64,000 nucleotides of DNA from assembly GCF_014196535.1 (NCBI RefSeq), contig NZ_JACIDU010000013.1, positions 1 through 64,000 of the forward strand. The letters are read 5' to 3'. The notes beneath the pieces were generated by a model. The model was not told the origin of the DNA. It saw nothing but the letters and a program-made list of their open reading frames with translations, and made no database searches. Below, piece by piece: positions 1 to 7,043 of the stretch. The position numbers were made by a program, and so were the translations under genes. Position 1 is the stretch's first letter. Each line of letters starts with the position of its first letter. This DNA comes from Allorhizobium borbori. GTDB taxonomy: Bacteria; Pseudomonadota; Alphaproteobacteria; Rhizobiales; Rhizobiaceae.

Positions 1-44
1 AGGAACTTGACCACGACCGCAGACCCGAAACATACCTAACACGC

Positions 45-94
45 GGGTCAATTCTCGGTGGAAACGCCGGGTCAGTTCTCAGTGGCAATCAACA
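45..94. repeat. Probable terminal repeats of an IS21-like insertion sequence
   Basis: Two imperfect 20-nt direct copies (45-64 and 69-88; 17 of 20 positions agree, core GGGTCARTTCTC) lie 24 nt apart and end in CAATCAACA. Multiple short terminal repeats like these are typical of IS21-family ends, so this is probably the right end of an element whose transposase genes lie left of the window. The family call comes from memory of IS21-type ends and was not searched. The remaining sequence to 260 shows no convincing gene. Confidence 0.5.
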
Positions 95-260
95 GCAGCC
101 CAACCGAAAGCACCCAATGGGGGACGTGGCTGCATCAAACAGCTTGAATACCTCGTCGTAAAAATTTCCTAATTTGGAGTTCTGTACAACCAATACGGTA
201 GCATTGTCTGACGGTGCTGCTATGGTTTAGCTTCGATGGAGAAGCATACCGGGTGAACTA

Positions 261-1796
261 GTGGGCAAGCGCAGCATAACGGACGTCGAGATCGGTCTTA
301 TAAAAGCGATGCTGCTACGTCCGATGAAAAACAAAGATATTCAGTTTTATTTCAATAGACAGGATAGGGCGGTAAACTCCGGGCGAATTACCCAGATAAG
401 GGATGGGACATACGGACCGGAAGTTCCGACCGCATCGGAACAGGACTTGAATGCATTTCTCTCTTCCTTCAAGCCTGCCGACATCGGCGCAGTTGTGGGC
501 GAGATTTTACCTCCGCGAGAGCCAACGCTGAGCGAGAGAGCGCTTGCTCTGTTCGCCAAAGGCCGAGTAGGCTGGATGCTAACCAGCCATGAGACTGACC
601 GAATTGAATGCAAGGAGACGTTTTGCCTGCGACCAGAGGCCCGTTTTGCTGATCCCTTAAGATCGATTGCAGGACTAGCAAACAATGCGGGCGGATTTAT
701 CTTTTTTGGCGTCACCGAACTACCCGACGGGATGCTACAAGCGACAGGACTTACGAACAAGTCCTTCCAGCAGACAGACCCAGCGGAAATCAACCGATGC
801 TTGGCAGGTGCGTTGCATCCAGTACCTACATTCACAACGCTCACAATCACGGTAGGGGAGGCAGAAGTTGGTGTCATTCACGTTGAAAAACATGATCACC
901 CTCCCGTCATGGCAATCAAGAATATCAACACAGAGATCAAGGAAGGAGCAATATATTATCGCTATGTGGGGGAAACACGTGTTATAAAACCAGGAGAATT
1001 ACAGCAGATAATATCGTACCGCGAACAGAAGGCGGTAGCCGAGTTTTCGAGGAGGATGGCACGTATTGCCGTCGGATCAGCGGCGACACTCGATCTCGAC
1101 ACCGGAAAGGTTGAAGGAAAGCAAGGAAGTTTTCTGATTGACGAACAGCTATTACCTAAAATTCAATTTTTGAGACAAGGTCAGTTCAGTGAAGAGGCAG
1201 GCGCACCAGCACTGCGATTGATCGGAGACGTCAGTCCAATCAAATCAGGTGAGCGTGAGACGATACGTAGCAATGTTACGAGTGAAGCTGTTCTACTTAA
1301 TTTCTTAAAGGTCACCCCTGTGGCTCAGCCGCTTCAGTACGTCGTTCACTCTGCGCATACGGCGCGGGCGTGGTTGCCTTTATTCTACTATGTTGAAGCT
1401 TCAAAAATGACAGTTGAAGATGTCGTCTCGACGTTACTAGCGGAGCGCGCAACATACAAACAGCGGCGCGACGCGGCTGTCGCTCGTCTTAACGGTACTG
1501 GGCCAAGTGCATTGAACCGCGCAGTCGGAAAAGTGCAGTCGACGCTACTATCACTGTTGAACGGCGAGATTGCAGCGCCGGTACATGTAAGTGAGGTTGC
1601 AATTGTGGCACAGGCTATACAAGCGATACCACCGGCGAAAACAGTAGATTATGGCTGGCTGAAGAATATTCTTTTGGCTGCATACGACCAAACAAACGAA
1701 ACCACCGACCAACACAAGCTTGCTCGCAGCATGGTATACCGAGCAGCTTGCAGGCTCGATGAACTTGAGTTTTCGCATTTAGTGAGAAGAAAATAA
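261..1796 (+). CDS. AlbA_2 (Schlafen-like) putative DNA-binding/ATP-binding protein
   Basis: A 511-residue protein with a GTG start. Residues 1-52 form a conserved-looking N-terminal segment (IKAML...KNKDIQFYFNR...RITQIRDGTYG) resembling a small helical DNA-binding head. Residues about 112-250 match the AlbA_2/Schlafen AlbA-like domain: IECKETF at 115-121, LANNAGGFIFFGV at 139-151, and a closing YYRYVGET near 230. The C-terminal half (about 260-511) is unrecognised. AlbA_2 domains occur in transcriptional regulators and in several anti-phage systems. The next gene, 136 bp downstream on the same strand, is a NACHT-like NTPase, so the two may form one module. No promoter was identified. Function is inferred from domain type only. 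Confidence 0.72.
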   Translation: MGKRSITDVEIGLIKAMLLRPMKNKDIQFYFNRQDRAVNSGRITQIRDGTYGPEVPTASEQDLNAFLSSFKPADIGAVVGEILPPREPTLSERALALFAKGRVGWMLTSHETDRIECKETFCLRPEARFADPLRSIAGLANNAGGFIFFGVTELPDGMLQATGLTNKSFQQTDPAEINRCLAGALHPVPTFTTLTITVGEAEVGVIHVEKHDHPPVMAIKNINTEIKEGAIYYRYVGETRVIKPGELQQIISYREQKAVAEFSRRMARIAVGSAATLDLDTGKVEGKQGSFLIDEQLLPKIQFLRQGQFSEEAGAPALRLIGDVSPIKSGERETIRSNVTSEAVLLNFLKVTPVAQPLQYVVHSAHTARAWLPLFYYVEASKMTVEDVVSTLLAERATYKQRRDAAVARLNGTGPSALNRAVGKVQSTLLSLLNGEIAAPVHVSEVAIVAQAIQAIPPAKTVDYGWLKNILLAAYDQTNETTDQHKLARSMVYRAACRLDELEFSHLVRRK

Positions 1797-1932
1797 CCGG
1801 CGATATGGATATATTCAGTGCAGCCCAACAATGCAAATCCTTGCGCAGGTAACGGTAGAGCTAGCTTGTCAAACCAATATCGGTGCAGATACGCAATCAT
1901 TGCGTCGATTTAATAACTGATCTTGTTCACTT

Positions 1933-3972
1933 ATGGGGAGAGCCTCCTTGCTTACATTAGAGAATTTCTGGCTGCCGCTGTTGGGGAACGCTACGGCTTC
2001 TCCACTCAAGGAAGTTACAGGATGGTTCGCGAAAATCCCTGCGTTAAGCACGTTTGTGGAAGCGCCTCTCGCGCTGAATGACGAACTCACAAACGGACAT
2101 GACGCCCGGGAAGCAAAAGTTCTTCTGATTTCCGCGCCGGGAGCAGTCGGCAAGTCAACTCTCGCTAAAGAAATCGCCGCACGGACCGGTGTGGTATATA
2201 TTGACTTGGCAATAGCTGACGCTGTTGGAGCGAATACCATCAGCGGCGGCCTTGCGAAATCAGGACTGTTCAATGATTGGTCCGAACAAAGGACGACACT
2301 CCTTATAGACGGATTGGATGAAGCACGCCTGAGGGTAACACAGGAGGCATTCGAAGCATTTTTGCGTGACGTCGCGTCTCTGTGCATAGATCGCCACTTA
2401 CCCGTGATAATGTTTGGACGAACGGGTGCGGTACAAGACGCATGGCTTGTAATGGAAAGTCTGGTGTCGGTGTCGGTGTTAGAAATTGGATATTATGATC
2501 TCGACACAGCCATCGACTTTACATGCGCACAGTTGGAAAATACGCGTGAAGGAAGCAGTCACCCAGAAGCAGAACGAAATGCTATTGCGTTATTGCTCGA
2601 AAAATTGCGTGACGAGACGAAGAGTGACGGCACGACATTCTCGGGCTACGCACCGGTACTACAAGCCGTAGCAGAGCGGGTTGCCAAAGAACCCAATCCT
2701 AGCGCTTTGATTGCTTCGGTGGAAAAAGGCGAGAAACCAGTAACTTTGCAGACCGTAGTTGCTGCCATACTTGAGCGAGAGCGTAGCAAGCTATCAAGCA
2801 TCACTTTTGATGACCCAGCTTTGAACAACCAACTCTACACGCCGGACGAACAATTGTTGCGGCTGGTCGCGCGGGTTATCGGTGGAAACCAGCCCTCATC
2901 AATGGCTATGAGCTCCAGTGACGCTAAAAAATACGACGCTGCACTATCGACATGGGTGCCCGAGCATCCCTTTTTGAATGGACGGGATCAACCGTCCTCT
3001 GCTGTCTTTGAAGCTATGATTTTGGTCACTGCTTTACTCAGCGGAACCACCTCTGAGACAGCTGTAAAAACTCAATTGGCACGAGGCGCAGCGGCTAACC
3101 CGTTCTTAGCCGATTTTTACTATGATGCTATCACACGTGACGGTTCTCGTAATGTTCCCCCGGAGCACCTTGGAATAGTTTATTCGTCAATTCGTGCTCG
3201 TCTCGCAATTGGTGAAACGGCTAATTTGACGGTCGAAGTTGACGAGAGTGCTTCTGAGGAAGAGGCATTGAAGGCGGATGTAGAAATATCGGTAGTGAAG
3301 AAGGGATTGGTGAAGGGCCAACTGATCCAGTTTTCTACCGATCAAGTGGGCACGTTCTACCTAGGGTCACATATCGAAGATGTCTTAATGACTGCGCCAC
3401 TTTCTCGGGTTGAGATCGGCGCTGGCACAGAAGCAACACTTGTTGCACCGGTCGATATAGAGTGCGGGAACCTTGTAATCAACGCCAGCAAGCTCGTCGT
3501 AGAGGGGCCGGTGGGTCACCGCTTTGGCTCGGTGTCGCTGGTTGCGGACAACTACCAAGGTGGAATTGTATCAGTACCCGCAGTGCGCAACGAGACGACG
3601 CTATCTGTAATCTGGCCGGGCGCTCGCAGTCATCCTTGGACAAACTTCGCGAGCGAAGTGCGCGTGGCAAAAGATGCACGGATTGAGGAAGCGCTGAGGC
3701 GGTTCCGCAAATTCGTAATAGCGTTTCGGTCGCACAGCAAGGGAAGCTTGGCTCGTCTTAAGGATAAGCTTGACCACGAAAGAATGACAAAAGGCACCGG
3801 TCAGGCAGTCCTCGACTATCTGGTGAAGCACGAAATAATCGCCACCGACGGCACGATGTACTACCTTGATCCAGACAGGCTCGGAAGTGAAACAGGCGCA
3901 ACTTATGCGGACTGCGTCACAAAAAACTTTCAGGCCAAGACGATCGCCTTTATCGAGAAGGCAATCGGGTAA
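1933..3972 (+). CDS. NACHT-like P-loop NTPase, function unknown
   Basis: A 679-residue protein. Walker A is SAPGAVGKST at residues 67-76 and Walker B is LLIDGLDEAR at 123-132. The DGLDEA form is characteristic of NACHT/STAND NTPases. A helical region follows to about residue 330. The remaining 350 residues have no motif I recognise and could be the sensor or effector part. It lies directly downstream of the AlbA_2-domain gene in an accessory strip bounded by mobile-element scars. STAND NTPases of this build often act in anti-phage defence, which is an inference here. The start could be a few codons downstream. Confidence 0.65.
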   Translation: MGRASLLTLENFWLPLLGNATASPLKEVTGWFAKIPALSTFVEAPLALNDELTNGHDAREAKVLLISAPGAVGKSTLAKEIAARTGVVYIDLAIADAVGANTISGGLAKSGLFNDWSEQRTTLLIDGLDEARLRVTQEAFEAFLRDVASLCIDRHLPVIMFGRTGAVQDAWLVMESLVSVSVLEIGYYDLDTAIDFTCAQLENTREGSSHPEAERNAIALLLEKLRDETKSDGTTFSGYAPVLQAVAERVAKEPNPSALIASVEKGEKPVTLQTVVAAILERERSKLSSITFDDPALNNQLYTPDEQLLRLVARVIGGNQPSSMAMSSSDAKKYDAALSTWVPEHPFLNGRDQPSSAVFEAMILVTALLSGTTSETAVKTQLARGAAANPFLADFYYDAITRDGSRNVPPEHLGIVYSSIRARLAIGETANLTVEVDESASEEEALKADVEISVVKKGLVKGQLIQFSTDQVGTFYLGSHIEDVLMTAPLSRVEIGAGTEATLVAPVDIECGNLVINASKLVVEGPVGHRFGSVSLVADNYQGGIVSVPAVRNETTLSVIWPGARSHPWTNFASEVRVAKDARIEEALRRFRKFVIAFRSHSKGSLARLKDKLDHERMTKGTGQAVLDYLVKHEIIATDGTMYYLDPDRLGSETGATYADCVTKNFQAKTIAFIEKAIG

Positions 3973-4372
3973 ACTTGCGTCTCAGCTCGATCGCAAGCCG
4001 ACACATCGGCTGCCTATGTCTGTTGCGTGCCTCCTGATCCTGTGCGATGCAGAGACACAGAAGGGGGACATTGTGTCCCCCTAACCATCCTTGAGAGCTC
4101 GGTTTCTAAGGCTTTTAAGCGATGGTGGGCGCTCCCTCCAGCGTCACCATTGAAGTTCCGATTTATTCGTGGATGGTATACTCTTGTTCGCTTCTTTCGT
4201 TGTCAATACCATCGCTGATTGACTGTTTGCGGCCCGAATACACTCATAATATCTAAAAACCTGACGGTTTCATACTTTGTAAAGGGTGTCAGGTAGCAAT
4301 CGGTCTTCCAGACTACGGCCCTTGAAAAAGTGCGCCTTATGCACTAATTTCATGTAGTCATAGGAGATCGGG
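3973..4372. other. Intergenic stretch without recognisable gene
   Basis: About 400 bp between the NTPase gene and the DUF4160 gene. Short open frames here have no good start context or recognisable product. Apart from the inverted repeat at 4329-4345, listed separately, I see no terminator, RNA gene or mobile-element end. Confidence 0.5.
4329..4345. promoter_or_regulatory. Inverted repeat upstream of the DUF4160 gene, possible operator
   Basis: AGTGC at 4329-4333 and GCACT at 4341-4345 form a perfect 5-bp inverted repeat with a 7-nt spacer, ending 27 nt before the start codon at 4373. The downstream partner gene carries a helix-turn-helix-like C-terminus, so autoregulation through this site is possible. 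Such a short repeat could also be chance. Confidence 0.3.
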
Positions 4373-4600
4373 ATGCCAACTCTTGTCATGCTCGGAAATC
4401 TGAAGATTCAGGTTTTCGCGGGCGACCATAACCCTCCCCATTTCCATGTCGTGTCACCGGATCGAGAAGCTTTGATCCGTATCGCAGATTTCGCTGTTAT
4501 CGCCGGCGCGCTCTCGGGGCGTGAATATAAGCTGGCGGTCGAATGGGCATCGAGCAACAAGGAGCGTCTGGAACATGAGTGGTATCGCCTCAATCCCTGA
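4373..4600 (+). CDS. DUF4160 family protein
   Basis: A 75-residue protein. The segment FAGDHNPPHFHVVSPD (about residues 15-30) and the ending KLAVEWASSNKERLEHEWYRLN are hallmarks of DUF4160, a small family usually found beside DUF2442 genes. An AGGAG-type ribosome binding site (ataggaga) precedes the ATG. It overlaps the next gene by 26 bp, showing tight coupling. DUF4160/DUF2442 pairs are widely regarded as toxin-antitoxin-like, but activity is not established by the sequence. Confidence 0.8.
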   Translation: MPTLVMLGNLKIQVFAGDHNPPHFHVVSPDREALIRIADFAVIAGALSGREYKLAVEWASSNKERLEHEWYRLNP

Positions 4601-5057
4601 CATCAATGATGATGACATCATCTCGGCCGGCTCCGCTCTGCCGCGTCTTGCTTCCGTCGTTCCTCTCGATGGCCGCAAGCTGCATGTGCGCTTTGAAGAC
4701 GGTCGCGAAAAAACAGTGGATCTTGCCCCGGCATTGGAAAGCCGACGCTTTTATAAGCCGTTGCGCGGCGATGACGTGTTGTTTCGTTCGTTCCGGGTCA
4801 GTGAATATCGCAACGCGATTGAATGGAGCGACAACCTTGATTTCTCTGCTGTCTGGTTGGACGCTTTGCCGGAGGCCGAGTTTTCAAACGAGGAGTTCCG
4901 CGTTGCGATGGACCGGATGGGCATGACGCTTGACGGAATGGCTGAGGCACTGGAAGTTTCGCGCCGCCTTATCGCTGACTATCGTAAGGACAAGCGCATT
5001 CCCCGTCACATCGGTCTTGCCACACGCTATCTCGTGGAGCACGCGCCAAGCCAATGA
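4575..5057 (+). CDS. DUF2442 domain protein with C-terminal helix-turn-helix-like region
   Basis: A 160-residue protein. I chose the ATG at 4575 because the DUF2442-like fold starts soon after it; an upstream in-frame ATG at 4521 would lie deep inside the DUF4160 gene. Residues about 25-105 have DUF2442 character (DGRKLHVRFEDGREKTVDL, then SEYRNAIEWSDNLDFSAVWL). Residues about 108-150 (RVAMDRMGMTLDGMAEALEVSRRLIADYRKDKRIPRHI) look like a Cro/XRE-type helix-turn-helix. This suits an antitoxin or autorepressor partner of the preceding gene. Confidence 0.75.
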   Translation: MSGIASIPDINDDDIISAGSALPRLASVVPLDGRKLHVRFEDGREKTVDLAPALESRRFYKPLRGDDVLFRSFRVSEYRNAIEWSDNLDFSAVWLDALPEAEFSNEEFRVAMDRMGMTLDGMAEALEVSRRLIADYRKDKRIPRHIGLATRYLVEHAPSQ

Positions 5058-5166
5058 ACCATGCGGTTGGGTGGGGATGCTGCACGAAACTAAAGATACG
5101 CATGAGTTAGCACATATCTAGCGCATAAAGGATGATGCATTTATAAATCAGTAGCTTGTGAGATGC

Positions 5167-5182
5167 ATTTTCAATTGAAAAT
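5167..5182. repeat. 16-bp palindrome at the tRNA-fragment junction
   Basis: A perfect 16-bp palindrome (ATTTTCAA followed by its reverse complement) spans the junction between unrelated sequence and the tRNA-Phe remnant. Its right half is the tRNA anticodon-loop sequence. Tyrosine recombinases often exchange strands in the anticodon loop within inverted core sites, so this may be the crossover core. That reading is an inference. Confidence 0.45.
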
Positions 5183-5219
5183 CCGCGTGTCGGTGGTTCA
5201 AATCCGCCTCCGGGCACCA
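5174..5219 (+). other. 3' fragment of tRNA-Phe (att-site scar)
   Basis: These 46 nt read as a tRNA-Phe from the anticodon loop onward: GAA anticodon at 5177-5179, 3' anticodon strand TCCGC, T arm GGTGG-TTCAAAT-CCGCC, acceptor strand TCCGGGC, then ACCA. The sequence upstream lacks the matching 5' acceptor, D arm and 5' anticodon strand, so it cannot be a functional tRNA. A partial tRNA 3' end beside an integrase is the normal footprint of element integration into a tRNA gene. The intact gene would be expected left of the window. Confidence 0.85.
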
Positions 5220-5289
5220 TTCCAAACCCTTGGTATCGTTATTTTCTTTCACGTCTTCTACCTTTCGTGACACGTTGGGTTTGACAAAA

Positions 5290-6191
5290 TTAATCTCCGG
5301 GTTTGACAATTTTAGTTTTCCGTTTGTTCATCTCGGCTTCGAAGTCAGTCACGGTGGCGGTCGCTTGCCGCGTCATGTCAGCCCGCCGTGAATAGTGCCG
5401 GGCCATCGCCTCAGTAGCGTGCCCAAGCACGAGTTGGATGGTTCCGTAGTCTTTCCCCATTTCGCGTAGAATGCTTGCCACGGTGTGCCGTAGGCCCTTC
5501 AGGGTCAGGCCCGGTTGGACCTTTCCCTCCTGCTCCAACTTCCCCTTGATCTTCGCCCAGTTCGTACTGAAGCCGTTGTAGGTCCATGGCTTGCCGTGTG
5601 AGTTGGCGCATAGCGTGATGGCGTCGTGCGTCGGTGCCTGCGACAACGCTTCCGCCAATGGCTCCATGATCGAAAGGTAGAAAGCCTGCCCCGTTTTGCC
5701 GCGCCGCGTGTCGATTCCTGTAGCGCTGATGGCAGTCTTTGGCAGTCCAAGTGCGTCCTGCGGATCGAGCGCATAGTACATCATCAACACCATCGGCAGG
5801 GTCATGTGAGAAGGAAGGGCAGCAAGAACCGTCTCCCTCTCCGCATCAGTCCATGGGCGATTCGCGTCAGGCAAATTTTTCGGGCGCTGAGCAACCTTCA
5901 CGCCCTTCGTTGGGTTTTCCTTCGTATAGCCGTATTCAAGCCCCCAATCGAAGATGACGGCGATCACCGTGCGCACGTAGTTCGCAAACCGGAATTTGTG
6001 CTTTGCAAGAGCTTTGTCCCTGATTTTGGCCACCAAAGGCGGATTGAAGCGGGCGAGGGGAGTGTCCTCGATCGCTTTCAGGTAATTAAAGACCTTCTGG
6101 TAATCGGCACGGGTTCTATCGGCCAACTCATTCTGAAATCGCGGGCTGGCACGATACTTTTTGATGAGCATGCCGAGCGTGCCCGGCTTCG
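5290..6191 (-). pseudogene. Tyrosine recombinase/integrase, N-terminus lost
   Basis: The longest ATG-initiated frame (5290-6171, 293 residues) begins inside the SAM-like core-binding domain. The same frame stays open upstream and encodes AKPGTLG, which normally precedes this position in rhizobial integrases, until it meets IS3-type sequence near 6190. The gene is therefore 5'-truncated. The C-terminal domain keeps LKGLRHT (box II Arg, with Lys at the usual His), VLGH and the nucleophile region ARHYSRRAD. The box I arginine position reads ALDPQDA with no Arg. It lies 70 bp from the tRNA-Phe fragment and reads toward it. Probably inactive. Confidence 0.8.
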
Positions 6192-6386
6192 CCTCCTGTT
6201 CACAAGGCCGAGGTCATCCATCGGCGCGGACCGTGGCGAAACTTCGAAGCCGTGGATTTCGCTACGCTGGAATGGGTCGACTGGTTCAACAATCGCCGCC
6301 TTCTGGAGTCCATAGGGAACATTCCGCCAGCCGAGGCCGAAGAACCATATTACGCCATGCTGGACGAGCCGGCCATGGTCGCATAA
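6192..6386 (+). pseudogene. IS3-family transposase (OrfB) C-terminal remnant
   Basis: The frame ending at TAA 6384-6386 encodes about 60 residues including KAEVIHRRGPWRNFEAV, LEWVDWFNNRR and IGNIPPAEAEE. This is the conserved C-terminus of IS3-family integrase-type transposases. The upstream part is missing, and the homology appears to break by a small frameshift at 6201-6204. It abuts the truncated integrase, so this insertion or its decay removed the integrase N-terminus. Confidence 0.85.
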
Positions 6387-6399
6387 ATTAAACCAAACA

Positions 6400-6425
6400 G
6401 TCTCCGGTAAATCCGGCGCGGTTCA
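6400..6425. repeat. IS3-family terminal inverted repeat (right end)
   Basis: Fourteen bp after the transposase stop lies a 26-nt sequence that, read on the minus strand, begins TGAACCGCGCCGGATTTACC. This matches the usual form of IS3-group terminal repeats. No left end is present in the window, so the element is a remnant. Confidence 0.65.
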
Positions 6426-6454
6426 GCGCCTGGTTGATCGATGGCCATCGGCAA

Positions 6455-6486
6455 AAACGCCGCCCGGAACCTTCCGGGCGGCGTTT
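6455..6486 (-). terminator. Strong intrinsic terminator
   Basis: A perfect 15-bp stem (6455-6469 with 6472-6486, GC-rich core) is followed on the minus strand by TTTTTGC. It sits 29 bp downstream of the small membrane-protein gene at 6515-6628 and probably ends its transcript. Confidence 0.85.
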
Positions 6487-6514
6487 CGCATGGGGAAGGC
6501 TGTTTGCCAGGCGA

Positions 6515-6628
6515 TCAGAAGATCGGGCGGTATGCCTTTTGCGTTGTCGACTGGAACGTGCCCAGAAGCGCGAAGGCGAGAAGCGTCAGTGTGGGGATGA
6601 AAAAGGCACCGATTACGAGAACAGTCAT
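6515..6628 (-). CDS. Small (37-residue) predicted membrane protein
   Basis: An ATG-started 37-residue frame encodes one hydrophobic segment (VLVIGAFFIPTLTLLAFALL, about residues 3-22) followed by a short polar tail ending in KAYRPIF. A TAGGA motif precedes the ATG, and a strong terminator follows 29 bp downstream. This gene-like architecture suggests a real single-span protein rather than chance. I do not recognise a function. The protein sits on the chromosomal side of the IS scar, divergent from the chemotaxis operon. Confidence 0.6.
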   Translation of the reverse strand: MTVLVIGAFFIPTLTLLAFALLGTFQSTTQKAYRPIF

Positions 6629-7043
6629 TGTCGTCCTACCTGAACATCATGGTCATACGGGCTCTGCGAGAAGGAGAATGCACCGTCGAACTTGCCCGTG
6701 GCTTGCGCGTCAAACGGGTTTTAAATCCACCATGGCGGGCACCAAGAAATGACCGTGAGTGTTTGGCCAGACTTTCTTAACCTTCGGGCAAGGAATTAAC
6801 CATAAAGATTGTGAGACACGGGGGAATGGGATGCCCGCAATGGGCCTCCCCTCCTGGCATGATGCCGCCCCTCCCGTACCGGTCGATCCGGTATTTCAAT
6901 AAAAACAATCACTTGATTATCAAGGCCGATGCAGGTCGCGCGGGTTTTGCGCTGACGAGCGGTAATGCCGCTTAGAAACCGTCATCGGTCCGGTCATTCA
7001 GGCAGGCATTGCCGGCAAAAAAGTCCGGTGGCGAAGAGGGGAC
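6629..7043. other. Divergent promoter region of the chemotaxis operon
   Basis: This 415-bp interval separates the small membrane-protein gene (-) from icpA (+). It contains the class II promoter-like element at 6783-6804 in an AT-rich stretch. That leaves a leader of roughly 230 nt before icpA, in which I see no gene. Confidence 0.5.
6783..6804 (+). promoter_or_regulatory. Candidate class II flagellar promoter of the che operon
   Basis: TTCGGGCAAGGAA, 5 nt, then CATA: one of eight copies in the window of a 22-nt element, YTCRCRCAAG-N8-NNTA, each placed in front of a flagellar or chemotaxis transcription unit. The CATAAA could be the -10 part. This is the most divergent copy (G at position 5). 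Confidence 0.55.

Noticed and set aside
5174-5219. A functional tRNA-Phe gene
   Set aside because: The 5' acceptor strand, D arm and 5' anticodon strand are absent, so only the 3' fragment remains.
6434-6752. Overlapping + strand frames of 69 and 103 residues before the che operon
   Set aside because: They run through the strong terminator hairpin and opposite the better supported 37-residue gene.
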